Both the position numbers and the translations under genes were made by a program. The notes under the pieces are model-generated. The model saw nothing but the letters and a program-made list of their open reading frames with translations. It did not search any database and was not told the DNA's origin. Shown here piece by piece: positions 20,231 to 31,200 of a stretch of 64,000 nucleotides of DNA. The DNA is taken from contig BGKB01000020.1 of the NCBI GenBank assembly GCA_003116975.1, positions 124,001 through 188,000 on the forward strand. The letters are read 5' to 3'. Positions within the stretch are counted from its first letter, which is position 1. Each line of letters opens with the position of its first letter. The DNA is from Aurantiochytrium sp. KH105 (lineage: Eukaryota; Sar; Bigyra; Thraustochytrida; Thraustochytriidae).

Positions 20231-21391
20231 GACGGTCTTGTCTTGAAGCTGCTGGTGCTGGTGCTGGTGCTGGTGCTGGTGCAGTACGCCCTGCGCAAGC
20301 AAGCCTCAACGACGCAGACGCGACGTGGATGTGGACGTTTACGCGTTCGAGTTCGCGTTTGTGCAGGACCGAGTCCGAGTTCGGGACGAAGCAGAGAGAG
20401 CGAGGAAGAGGGCGAGGGAGCGAGGCGAGGCCAAGCCTGGCCTGGCCTGGCCTAGCTAACAAAGTCGCTGTCAACCCGCCGTGCTCGCTCGCCCGCTCGC
20501 TCGCCCGCGCTGGCCTTGCTCGACGTGCCTGCCTTCTTGGCCTCGCCCCGCCGCGCCTCGGACGAGAGCAGCAGCGGCGGCAGCGGCGCGCGATCAAGAC
20601 GCAGCGCGGCGCGGCGCGGCGCGGAGGGCCGAGGCGGAGGAAAATCGTGACGTACCTGGGTTCTGGGTCTGGCTGGGTCTTGCTTGATCTATCTGCCTCG
20701 CTGTCAATGCTATGCTATGCAATGTAATGCAAATGCAAATGCAATGCACCTTGCAATGCAAGTCACCGTACAATGCGCACAGTGCAGTGCAGAGCAGAGC
20801 AGAGCAGAGCAGAGCAGAGCAGAGCAGAGCAGAGCAGCACTCGCTGACTCGCTCCCCTGGGTTGCCTGCCGTATTCCGTCAGGCAGGAAAGTCGACTGGC
20901 GTAAGCCAGAGGACCGGGGTCGATCAATGCCAAGCTTACCACTGTTACTTGCTCTCCCCTGGTCACGCCTGGGAATGGAATGGAATAGAATGGACTGCCT
21001 GCATGCTGTAACCGGCTGGGAAGGAGCTGTAATCGCACGGGACGATTTGCACTGCAAGCGATCGCTCGCGATTTCTGCCCGGACAGAGGGGAGGGGAGGG
21101 GAGGGGGGACGCGACGTAGAAGGGCGAGAAGCCAGGTGAGGGACTTCGGCGCGAGCTTGGGGCGTCGCGACTCGCCACGATGGCAACAAGCAGCAGCAGC
21201 AGCAGCAGCAGAGAGAAGTAGTAGTATTTATACGTAAAAGTCAAGAAGGAAAGAAATAAAGAGCACAAACAAGAAGTGGAACGGGAGCGAGTAGAGAGAG
21301 TCGTAGAGCAGCGCAGTGCAGAGCAGAGCCGAGCCATGCGCAAGCAGAGCGGTTCGGGCATCGGCATTGCGCTATCTCTGGATCTCTCTGC
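19744..21391. other. Upstream region of the peroxisomal dehydrogenase, microsatellite-rich
   Basis: 1.6 kb without a recognisable gene. Arrays: (CCTTG)n at 19866-19890, (AG)n at 20193-20227, (CTGGTG)n at 20248-20281, (GGCCT)n at 20437-20454, (GCGCG)n at 20604-20625, (AGAGC)n at 20789-20836, (GGGGA)n at 21087-21108 and (CAG)n at 21190-21211. Large open frames on both strands come from this low-complexity sequence and were not accepted. Confidence 0.6.
20789..20836. repeat. (AGAGC)n pentanucleotide array
   Basis: About nine copies. Related AGAGC/GCTCT units recur at 21310-21330, 22525-22565 and 22762-22785, in the upstream regions of this and the next gene. Confidence 0.9.
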
Positions 21392-22396
21392 TCACCGGCG
21401 GCCTCGGGCGTCGTCAAAATCGTCGTCCTCGTCAAAGTCATCTTGGGAGTCACCGCCGTCGAGCGGAGACACGCGCTCGTCGTGGTCTTCGTCGTCGTCG
21501 TGAGTAGGCCAAATGGACTGACGGAAAGCCTCAAAGTCCCAAAGGATGGAGCTTCCCAGGAGCTTGAGCTGCGAAAAGGCGTCTTCGAGGCGGTCCCAAA
21601 TGTCCTCGACGGCGTCAGATCGCGGCACGCTCGTATTCTCCAAGCCATCGAGGCGCTGAATGGACTCGAGCCATGGCAACATGGAGCCGAGATCGTCGTC
21701 GCCCGTGCGAAAGGGCAAAAAGTAGTCGAGCAAACTCGGCTTGCGATAGCCTGGGGGTTCGGGGAACTCGCCGGGGAGACCCACCCCGCCGCCCTGGGCG
21801 TCCTTTTTACTGTTTCTGCGCGAGATGCTGCGCCGTAAACTCGTGGTGAGGCCCATTGCAGACTTTGTCTTCTTCTTGAGCACCGGCTTGATGCCAGCCG
21901 AGAGGCATTCTTGGATGCTGTCCTCGAGCACGCCCTGGATGAACTCGCGCGGCACCGTTTGGCTGTGAATGGGGCGTCGACGCGCGCCGATGTTGCTGGT
22001 ATCTTCGTCGTCGCTGAGGCCCTCATCGCCGTCGTCGTTGGAGCCTCTGTCCCGGTCCCCGGGGCCGTGGCGGCGCAGGCCGGGATGCTCGCCTGACGGC
22101 GGCGCGATGTCTTCAAAGTCGAGGCTGTCGAGGGCGCCCTTTTTGCGGTACCGCTTGTACACCATGAAGACGGAGCTCGGCATGGCGCGGCGCAGCTTGT
22201 CATCAAAGCGAAGCCGCCGCAGCTCTGCCGGCGTCAGCTCCTGCACCCGGAACTGTCGCATGTCTCCGTCCCAGATCTCGTCGTGCTTGGGAGCGCTCGT
22301 CCACGGGCCGACCCTCGCGAGCCACGCGTCCCGCGCCTCCTCCTCGGGCAGGTTGCGGACCTCGGGCTGTCGCGAGAAGCGCACGGCCCTCGGCAT
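21392..22396 (-). CDS. Conserved-looking acidic protein of unknown function
   Basis: 334 residues from the ATG at 22396. The frame extends further upstream through simple repeats, so the start is inferred from where non-repetitive protein begins. The N-terminus reads AVRFSRQPEVRNLPEEEARDAW, which resembles the V-x-F...EVR-x-x-P...E-x-A-R-x-x-W opening seen in many small fungal and stramenopile proteins; the V-R-F could be a PP1-docking site, a weak idea. Then come a basic RRLRFDDKLRRAM segment, a low-complexity Asp/Glu/Arg loop, a Ser/Arg/Lys-rich patch (LRRSISRRNSKK), a Pro/hydrophobic core around residues 200-300, and an extremely acidic Asp-rich tail. There are no membrane segments and no enzyme motif. 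I do not recognise it. Confidence 0.6.
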   Translation of the reverse strand: MPRAVRFSRQPEVRNLPEEEARDAWLARVGPWTSAPKHDEIWDGDMRQFRVQELTPAELRRLRFDDKLRRAMPSSVFMVYKRYRKKGALDSLDFEDIAPPSGEHPGLRRHGPGDRDRGSNDDGDEGLSDDEDTSNIGARRRPIHSQTVPREFIQGVLEDSIQECLSAGIKPVLKKKTKSAMGLTTSLRRSISRRNSKKDAQGGGVGLPGEFPEPPGYRKPSLLDYFLPFRTGDDDLGSMLPWLESIQRLDGLENTSVPRSDAVEDIWDRLEDAFSQLKLLGSSILWDFEAFRQSIWPTHDDDEDHDERVSPLDGGDSQDDFDEDDDFDDARGRR

Positions 22397-24002
22397 CGTG
22401 CCGCGCCGCCCAAGGCGAGGCAGGACGGGTTCTGACGCGCGCTCGGGCAAGGCAAGCCAGGCCAGCGAGGCGAGCGAGGCCTTGCGATGCGGAGCGCTGC
22501 GCTGTGATGCTTCAAGTTGCGTTGCTCTGCTTCGCTCTGCTTTGCTCTGCTTTGCTCTGCTTTGCTGAATGAGCGCGGCGGCGGTGGGCCCAGGGAGGTC
22601 GGCCGCCCAGCAACGTGCGCCCCGCGCCGCTCGAGGCCCCCGCGGAGCAGCTCCGCTCGGCTCGGCCGGCCCGGCTTGGCTCTCTGCTCTGCTCTCGCTC
22701 GGGCTGCTCGGCGCGGCGTGCGTGCGTGCGTGCGTGCGTGCGCGGAGAAGTAAAGGAAAGCAAAGCAGAGCAGAGCAGAGCAAAGCAGTACCGTCCGTAC
22801 GCCGCTCGTGCGGGGCGACCCCGCGGCTTTCTCACCCGTCGCTCTCGTGCCTCCCTTCCATCTCACCTCGCTCGGGCCAGCCGCGCAGCCGCAGGGAGCG
22901 TAGGCGGCAGGCAGGCAGGGACGAACTCCTCGACTAGGCTCGGCTAGGGCTACTTGCGAGAACTTCGGGCTGGTCGCGTCTGGCGAGCTAGGGCGGGCGA
23001 GCCAGGCCGCGACTGGGCGAGTGCGTGGCATGGGGCGCGGCTCGGCCGCGGCAGGGCGTGTTTTTTTAGGAGTGTGTTCGTTCGTTGGTTGGTTCGTTCG
23101 TTCACCCGCGGCGGCGCCGCACGTCAGGAGTCGGGAGCGTGTGCATCGCATCAATCATCCAGCTGGGCAGGGCGAAACAGAACGGAGCCCGCTCCGTCCG
23201 CCGTCACCGCCACGTCGCCATCGCACGGGTGCCGACGCGGACGAGCTCGGTCGTTCTGTGCAAACAGCAGCAGCAGCAGCTGCTGCATGTTGCAGACGCG
23301 CCTCATCATCGCAGGCAAGATCCGCCCGACCGAGGCTTGGCAGTACGAGCAGCAGCAGCAGCCAGAGGTAACTTCCACTACATCCCGGACCGACATTGGC
23401 ACGTCACTCACTGTCAGGTCAAAGCAAGCCAAGCCACGCCAAGCCACGCCAAGCCACGCCAAGCCACGCCACGCCAAGCCAAGGCAGACGTCGCCGCGTC
23501 CCCCCGCGTGGAAAAGCGTCGGCGGAACTTGAAACTTGAATGCGAGGCGCGGAATGATGCTAGGACCCGCCAGGACCCACCCGCCTGTCGAGCATGCTGG
23601 TGGGTGGGGGGTTATGAATGAAAGCAAACGCATTTAGGTCTCGGCGGTACGCAGACGCTCGCCGTGACTCGACTCGACTCGACTCGACTCGACTCGACGC
23701 GGACCTGGACTCGGAGGCTCTGAACGCGGAGGCAAAGCTGCACTGCCTCGCTGGCCCTGTGTCTGTAGCGACTGCGACCTGTGTTTCGTGGAGGCGTCAG
23801 CCTGGCCATAATCTATGATCTGAAAATTAAAATGAACGAAGACATGAAGCAAGCGGGCAAATTTTACGAAAAGAAGTCAGGCTGACAACGTCGGCTTTTC
23901 CAGCCACAGACTCACAGAATCGAGAACAATGTGTATAGCCTATAAAAGCATCCTGGGCATCAATTTGAATCAATCAATCAATCAAAAGCTTGTCACAAGA
24001 AG
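22397..24002. other. Spacer with decamer and pentamer arrays
   Basis: Upstream region of the gene ending at 21392 and 3' region of the aminopropyltransferase. It holds (TCTGCTTTGC)n at 22527-22565, (GTGC)n at 22718-22742, (GGTTC/GTTCG)n near 23078-23102, (CCACGCCAAG)n at 23431-23483 and (CTCGA)n at 23667-23699. A TATAAAA-like site lies at 23940-23946. No gene was accepted. Confidence 0.55.
23431..23483. repeat. (AAGCCACGCC)n decamer array
   Basis: About four clean copies of a 10-bp unit that is itself two similar pentamers (AAGCC and ACGCC), suggesting growth from a pentanucleotide array. Confidence 0.85.
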
Positions 24003-25040
24003 TTAGAACATAAAAACTGGGTTCTTGACGGTGATGATGCGGTCTTCCCGAGCCATGCCATCCCGCATCGGCTTAGGCAAGCCGAAGAGACCGCGATGAG
24101 TGACACCGTCGTAGAAACGGAAAGAGCGGGCCGTTGACGAGCCTGCGGCCAATCGCTCGGCGATGCGATCATCAATCTTCTCCGGGGCCCAGTCCGCAAA
24201 GGTCCCACGCGAATCCTTCTCAGGATCGTTAAAGGCAATGTTGAAGCCCCAGCATCCCGCAAAAGAAGGAATGTCCACACGGTAGCCCAGGACAGAGTCA
24301 AAGGAGGCCTTGAGCGTATTGTGAATCGCCGTAAAGCACTCCTCAAAATTGTAAAGAGAGCAGGCGCCGCTCTGCGTCACCAAGACGCCATGCGGGTTCA
24401 ACTTCGACGCCGCGTACTGGTAAAATTCCTGCGTGTACAGCACGATGCCCGGACCCGCCTCGATCGGGTCCGCAATATCCATGATGATCACATCAAAAGT
24501 GCCTTCGTGCCGCTGCAGGTAAGCATGCGCATCGTCGTAAATCACCTCCAGCCGGGGGTCCTCCGTGCATCCATCGTTCCATTCAGGAAGATGCTCCTTG
24601 CAAAGCTCCACGACCTTTTGATCAAGATCAACCATGACCACGCGCTCTACGCAAGGATGCCGCAAAACCTCGCGCGCCGTCGCAAGCTCGCCGCCGCCGC
24701 CAATGTACACAGTCTTGGGGCAAGGATGCAAAAGCATTGCAGGGTGCACAAGCGTCTCGTGGTACATGAACTCATCAAAGAGCGCGCTCTGCGTCTTGCC
24801 ATCGAGCACGAGGGTCTTGCCAAACTGCGTCGTCTCGATTACCTGGACGTGCTGGAACTCGCTCTGACCCTCATACACGACGCGCTGCAGGCGCAGCTGC
24901 ACGTCATAGAACGGGCTGTTCGCTTCAGAGTACCACATGCGAGCCGTCTCACGGGGCACAGCCTTGATGTCAGGTCCGGCACCGCTGCGTGCCGCGCCCT
25001 CAGAGGGCGCCGAGGACGTCGTCGTCTCCTCTCCGGGCAT
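24003..25040 (-). CDS. ACL5: Aminopropyltransferase, thermospermine synthase-like
   Basis: 345 residues, single exon. A Ser/Ala-rich N-terminus is followed by a WYSEANSPFYDVQ strand region, then the spermidine/spermine synthase core: FGKTLVLDGKTQSA (about 74-87), YHETLVHPAML, and the nucleotide-binding loop YIGGGGELATAREVLRH (about 111-127), with VVMVDLD ending the next strand. The catalytic-region Asp and neighbours read MDIADPIEAGPGIVLYTQEFY. Family chemistry: transfer of aminopropyl from decarboxylated S-adenosylmethionine to a polyamine. The DLADP-x-E-x-GP-x-x-x-LYT-type segment, VTQSGAC and VPSFAGCWGF resemble plant ACAULIS5 thermospermine synthases more than spermidine synthases, where DSSDP is usual. 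The family call is secure. The product (thermospermine rather than spermidine) is inferred from those residues. Confidence 0.88.
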   Translation of the reverse strand: MPGEETTTSSAPSEGAARSGAGPDIKAVPRETARMWYSEANSPFYDVQLRLQRVVYEGQSEFQHVQVIETTQFGKTLVLDGKTQSALFDEFMYHETLVHPAMLLHPCPKTVYIGGGGELATAREVLRHPCVERVVMVDLDQKVVELCKEHLPEWNDGCTEDPRLEVIYDDAHAYLQRHEGTFDVIIMDIADPIEAGPGIVLYTQEFYQYAASKLNPHGVLVTQSGACSLYNFEECFTAIHNTLKASFDSVLGYRVDIPSFAGCWGFNIAFNDPEKDSRGTFADWAPEKIDDRIAERLAAGSSTARSFRFYDGVTHRGLFGLPKPMRDGMAREDRIITVKNPVFMF

Positions 25041-25883
25041 CTTTTTCTGGGTCCTTGTTTGAGGTCTGCCTCTCAGGGCTTGCTCGAGATGCTGCTCTCT
25101 CTTCTTCTTATTCGCTCGCTTTGCTCTCGACCTGCGCGCGTGAGTTCTTGGTCTGCCTGCGCGTCGCGTGGCGTCTTATCTTCTCCCTCCCTGGCCCGAG
25201 TTAGTTTGCTTCGTCCAGGGCTGCTCTTCTTCGAAAGCCAGGCGCCGCCGCTCCGGCTTCAACATGCAGGCAGGCGGGCGTCCCTGCTTGGCTGATCAAA
25301 CTTTGGATGGCCGCCGATCCGGGCGGGGCATAGCCCGAGTCTTTCGACGTTTCATCATAACGTCTTATGGACACTTGCATTGGCCTACATTCTCGAGATC
25401 TTCTTTATATACCCTCTTTGGCGAGAACCGCAAACCCTGGCCCGCTCGTCGCCAGGAGAACTTGCTGATGGCGAGCCAATGTGGACTTGAGGACGGGGTG
25501 GGTACGCGACCACTTCCGGTTCTTTGAATGGATCCCGCTCGAGAGCTCGTGACGTGGTGACCTCAAGATCTATTTCTGCACGCAGAATATGCAGACAAAC
25601 GAGCTCGACAGGAGACCAAACGAGATGACACGAGACTATGATCGAATCAAGTGCAGCGTAGTGCTATGTCATACCTATAGTAGTAAACTACATAGACACA
25701 CAAAAAGCTTGCGAAAGATTGGACCGAACGCGCACGACCGCCTGAACCGAGAAGAATTGAGAATTTTTCTGCCTTGCAGTACGTTGTTCGTAGTGCAGGC
25801 CGCACTTTTCTTTCGCAAGTCACCACCGTCTTGACACGAAACAGTGGTAAATAACAACGAGAACATGAAGTGAATTCTAGAAA
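25041..25883. other. Spacer upstream of the aminopropyltransferase
   Basis: Runs between the start of the aminopropyltransferase and the 3' end of IFT38. The half nearer the aminopropyltransferase is CT-rich, the IFT38 side AT-richer. No gene, repeat array or clear site was seen. Confidence 0.4.
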
Positions 25884-27402
25884 CTAAAAGTTATCGTCCG
25901 AGTCGTCGAGGTCACTGGCATCGTCCGAGTCGTCGTCGTGGAGACCCCCGGCATCGTCGTCGTCAGAAAGGTCCGAGTCCGAGACCGAGTCCTCGTCGGA
26001 ATCGTCGTCGCCGTCCTCGATCAAATCACCGTCTCCATTGTTGTCGCCATCGGAGAGACTGCCCGTCAGGTCGGAGCTGCTGCTGCCGTCATCGTCACTC
26101 ACGTCGCTAATGCCACTAATCTCGCTGTCGTCGTCGTCAGCCCCGGCGCTGCGTCTTGCGTTGTTGCCAGCATGACCTCCAAGAGCTCGGTCCGACATGC
26201 CTTTTCGACTGCCACGCGAACCGGGCCGCGCCGATCCAGAGCTCCCTCCTGCTCCAGCGCCAGATGCTTCGCGGTGCTCTTCTTCATCGTGCTCATCCTC
26301 ATCGGGGTACAGGTGGTCGTCCTCGTCACCACGCAAATCGCGCGCTTTCTTCTCCATGATGCTGACCTGAATGCGCTTGCGCGCACGCTCTGCCTGCTCC
26401 ACCTTTTCGCGATCCCGCTGGCTGAACTGCTCCAATCGATGCTCCAAGTAGTCGAGGTTGCGAAACTTCTCCATGTACACTTCATACATCTTTTCAAGCT
26501 CAGACTCGAGCTTTTCGTACTCGTCCATAAACGCTGGTCGCACGCTCTGTAGGCTCTTCAGGCGCTTATCGTTGCGCTCCAGCTCGCCTTGGCGCTTTTT
26601 GATTTTGACCTGCAACGTCTTTTCATCGCTTGCCAAATCCTGACACTGCTTCTCCATGGCCGCCACATTCTCCTTTGCACTGTCAAGAAGCTGCTCCAGT
26701 CGTTTTTCAACCAATTTATGCTCCGCGCCGCTGTCCAGATTGTTCGAGATGCCGTCAAGGAATCGCAGACAGCGTTGGCGTTCCACAGAGAGCTCGCGCT
26801 CGTCGTGAAGGAGATCAAAGAGCTTTGCGCCGCTCTCAGTAATTTGCGATGCCAGACGCCGGGTAGCTTTGACATCGGGAAGTCGCGCATGCAACTGATT
26901 GTATGATGCCTCGCCCGTCTCTGGGACGTCTTCCTCGCCGCCTTTGCCTTCTCTATTTTCATCATGGTCGCCAACGTTGGCCTCGTGCGCTGCGTACAAG
27001 AGCTTTGCGACCTTGAGCAACTCTTTGACAGCCTTGCCGTCCGCGGCATACAGACGCTTCGTATTGAGCTTTACAGTGGCTTTGACAGCCATGACCTGGG
27101 CGATACTCGTCAAGAAGTCGACGCGACAGTCCTCCGTGCTAATATCGTCCGAAATTGACACAGCCGGGTCATACTTGTGCACCATCCAATACAATATATC
27201 TGCGACGAGAGGAAAATTTGGCGTGCGAAAGTTGTCCACCGATACCAGTCGCGGGTAGCCGAGTACACGCATGTACTCGGTAAAATCTATAGGGTTTGCA
27301 ATGCGTTCGTCATGTTCGTCAGCATGAATTTCTCTGCTGCGTCGTCCGCGCTCGCCATCTTCTGCGCTTGGTTGACTTACCTCGTAGTTCGCGAAAGGCC
27401 AT
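25884..27402 (-). CDS. CLUAP1: Intraflagellar transport protein 38 (clusterin-associated protein 1)
   Basis: Two exons: 27402-27381 (only 22 bases) and 27286-25884 (minus strand). The donor is GTAAGT and the acceptor TATAG; the join restores MAFRELRDFTEYMRVLGYPR, which matches the CLUAP1 N-terminus closely. The spliced protein has 474 residues. A calponin-homology-like N-terminal domain (FRTPNFPLVADILYWMVHKYDP, then IAQVMAVKATVKLNTKRLYAADG) is followed by a long coiled coil (about 170-320) and an acidic Asp/Ser-rich tail (about 330-474). Family role: IFT-B complex subunit in cilium assembly, so the organism almost certainly makes flagella. The acidic tail is long but fits the family. Dynactin p150 starts 838 bases away on the other strand. 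Confidence 0.94.
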
Positions 27403-28239
27403 CTTGTCCTTTTCCGTCACGCGGGCTTTTCCTCCCTTTCTCTCACTCTCTCTCTCTCTCTCTCTTTGCGCTCTCGCGTGCGGACGTGTCTGCGTGCCTG
27501 GAGCAAGCTCGACCAGGTCTACCCCCGTTTGCGTCGTCTCCGTCCAAAAGCGAAGCGAACGGTGCTACCTGCACGAGACCACCTGCTCGCCGATGCAGCA
27601 GCAACGCTTTGCGTCGTAGAGCGCCCAAAGTGCGATGCTTGCTCGAACCGACCGAGCGATCGACCGACCGCCTTCTTGACGCTCCCAACTAACTTCGGAA
27701 TGTCATGTTACCGTTGCCAAGCAAGCAGAACTTCGCTGACGCCTGACGACTAAATAGACCTCTTTTGGCCGAATCGAAGTGGTCTAAATACTTTGCTTGG
27801 GGCCCCAGCGGTCACACCGCTATGGACTCGAGATTCTGTGGACTCGTTACAACCAGATACTCAACTCTTTTTTGAAAGTGGTACGCAATCGTTCGATTGA
27901 GGTCTTGCTGTTGCGAAGACGAACAAGTTCGGAATATGCTGTCCAAGTTAACGTTATCATTACCACACGCCCTTGAAGAATCCACAGAACCCCTTTGCTG
28001 GATGATCGCCATCTACCCGATGACGGAGCATCCTCAAAGGAAATGGCGAGTTGATTTCGTCCTGGCCGCCCGCGGCCTCACAGAACTTTGCTGCGTTTAT
28101 TCCTTCTCAGATGACTCAGTTGATGAAAAATGTTTGATACAGTGGCCCTCTTTGATGGGCAGCCAAAGAAAATGAGCCAACACGAGTATCCAAAGCAGAC
28201 AACGTCGCGGCTTCGCGAGACGACACGCGGCGCGGCGCG
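27403..28239. promoter_or_regulatory. Divergent promoter region between IFT38 and dynactin p150
   Basis: 837 bases separating two start codons on opposite strands. A (CT)n tract sits at 27444-27468 near IFT38, and the middle is AT-richer around 27840-27960. Shared regulation of the two microtubule-transport genes is plausible, but no defined site is visible. Confidence 0.4.
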
Positions 28240-31200
28240 ATGGTGGTCGCATCGGGAGACCGCGTGGAGGTGGCAAACCGCGGTCAGGGCGTCGTGCGCT
28301 TCGTGGGCGAGACGCAGTTCGCACCCGGGCTCACGTGGTTTGGCGTGGAGCTTGATGGGCCGACAGGGAAAAACGACGGCAGCGTGCAGGATGTCAGGGT
28401 ACGTTTTCCCACGCACGCACGCACGCACGCGAGCGAGCGAGCGCGCACCTACTTACACCTCTTGGCGCTTTCGGCAAGCTCATGTTTTTGCGCATGCAGA
28501 CCCTCGTACACCGTTGCTTTCGCGATGATGCGAGGCTGGTATTCTAGCGAGTGAGAGAAAGAGAGAAAGGGCGCACATACTCACAAACTGACGCTTTTTA
28601 TCTTGACGAATTGAATTTACAGTACTTTTCATGCCCGGATAATCACGGATGCTTTGTCAAGGAGGACGCGCTTACAAAGCTAGATGGTAGCGCTCCGCCT
28701 TCTCCGGCATCAGGAGCTGCAGTGACGCCTACGGCTCGGGGTGGAAACCGTACATCGACACCACCTCCATCAAGCTCGCCCGCCGCTTCTCCGATAAAAT
28801 CACCTTTGAAAGCGGGCTCTCCTGCCGGAACACCCACTCGTAGTGCTGCAAGTAGTAATGCTGATAACGCGGAGTCAGGAGCAGCATCATCAGCTACAGC
28901 TGCTGCTACGCCTGGAGTGCGCCCTGGCTTGAGCAAGATCCAGGCCGCCCGCGAGAAGAAACGAGCGCTGGCGCAGCGACTGCAGCGAAATGCAGCAACG
29001 CCTCGCACTTCGCCCGGAAAGCCGCCTGTGGCGCCACAGCCGCAGCCGGTTCCTGCTCCCTCAGCGTTGTCTCCCAGCCAGACTGCTCCTGCGGCATCGG
29101 GCGCCCAAACCCCTGCAACGGCCCCTGACGCGGACATGAGCGGCGAGCTCCAAGCGCAAGTAAAAAGTCTTGAGACGACACTTGCCGAGACTCAAAGCCG
29201 CGCTCAGACCCAAGAGAGCGAGCTTCGCGCAGAGATTGAATCTTTGCGGCAGGAGCTCGCAACGTGTGGGGAACAGCAAAACAAGAGTGACGCCTTGCTC
29301 GACGCAGAAAAGTCCTTGCGCGCAGACCTTGAAGGCAGAGTCCGCACGCTTACGAGTCAGCTTGAGCGAACAGAGATGGATGTCGAGGCCAAGACAAAGG
29401 CATCTTCGGCCAAACAGGAGCGGCAGCTCGAAAAACAGGCCAAGGAAATCGAAGAGCTCAATGCGCTCGTCGAGACCCTCTCGCTCGATAAGGAGCAGCT
29501 CGAGGTGGACAAGGATATCGCCGAGGAAAAGGCCACGGAAATGGAGATCGAGCTCGAACAGCTCAAACTCGACGTCGAAGAGGAACGCATGCGCGTCGCG
29601 GAAGAACGCGAGGCGGCTGTTGCCGCAGCCAGCGCACAGGCCGCTGCGGCATCGGTACCACAAGGTGCCGAAGAGATTGCTGCCAAGCTTGCTCAGGTGA
29701 CGGCAGAAAACACCAAGTTTCGTGAAGCTCTCAAACGCCTGCACACGGCGAGTACCACGGAAAAGACCGAGGCCGCACGAGAAATTCGCGCATTGACAAA
29801 GGAGCGAGACACGCTCGCCCAAAGCGCATCGCAGCTTGAAGAGGCGCGCAAAGCCAAGGACAGGCTCGAGAATGAAGTGGAAGAACTGAAGAGCATGCTC
29901 GACACGGCACAGGCATACGAAGACATGGTCGAGTCACTGTCGGAGAAGAACCTCGAGCTCGCAGACGAGAACGCAGCTCTCAAGGAGGCCAATGAAGAGC
30001 TCGAGGAGTTGCGACTCTTGTCTGAAGAGCTTGAGCAGCAACATACGGACATGCAACAGCAGCTTGAGCGAGACATGGAGACAAACCATACCGAAATGGT
30101 GAACGCGCAGCTCGAGGCCGAATCACTGCGACGCGACTTGGCCGCCAAGGATGAAGCTCTTGAGAAACTCCGCGAGGTTGTTTTGCAGGGTCAAAAGCGC
30201 GAGGGTGGTTTGCGCGACGAACTTGCGGTCATCGAGAGTCTCCAAGCAGAAGTGAAGCATGCCAAGGAAGCTGCGCGTGCAGCCAACCTCGCCCTCTTGT
30301 CTGAAACGGAGCACAAGCTATCGCGAACCATCGAAATGCACGAAGGCCTGGCCGGCGCAAGACGCGCAGCCTTTGGCATCGCGTGCATGCGCGCGGCTGT
30401 ACCGCCAAGTATCATGGGCGAGGGCGCCAAGGTGCTGGAAGCTCTTTCGCTGGCGATGCAAGTCGTCGACGCCAGTGGCATGCTCGTGTCGCTCATCATG
30501 CGCTCCGGGACTGCCAAGCGCGTCGTTGTATGGGACATTGAGGCTGCGCCTATGCCCGCGCGCAACCTCATCGCGACTCTTCTCGACGTGCATTCGTGCG
30601 CAACGCACTTGTGGACGACCTCGAGGGCGCAATCGTTGCCGTTTGCCGCTCTCGAGAGCGTTGCACAAGCTCTTGTGTCGACGTTGCTGCAAATGTCGCA
30701 AGGAGTCGGCCAACTTCTGGCTGTGGTGAAGCGCGGCGAGCTGGGGGTTGCGCAATTTGCTGCAGATGAAGATGCCAGCCAAATTGCTGTTGTCGAGCGT
30801 TTGCTCCAGAGTGCTTGCTCCACGTATGCAACGGTATATGAGAAACTAGTATCTGCAGCGCCAGAGGAGGCTGGGGTCTCAGCTAAATCGCTCAGTCCAT
30901 ATGCAAGCGTGCGGTCTCTGCAGCTTGCCTTGTTGACTGGTAGCGAAAGCGCGGCTGAAGAAGAGGGCGGTCAGGACGAGACGAATGCGGCTGCGCTGGA
31001 GTCACTTTGTCTGGATCTCATGACTTGCGCTTCTGCCTTGGAGTTTTCGACCATTTTTGCGCACGAGCAGCTGGAAGTCGCTGAACTCGCGGCGTTCCAG
31101 GCATTTGTGGCCACAGCGAAGGATGATGTGACGGCGGCCTCGCCTGCCGTCATTGTCGAGAGTCCCGAGAACTTACAGCTTGTGTCTAGCTTTTGTGTCA

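Noticed and set aside
19801-20727. 308-codon frame and its antisense partner in the dehydrogenase upstream region
   Set aside because: Composed largely of translated (AG)n, (AGAGC)n and similar arrays; open by composition only.
24321-25295. 324-codon plus-strand frame antisense to the aminopropyltransferase
   Set aside because: The minus strand encodes a full conserved enzyme; this frame has no recognisable motif.
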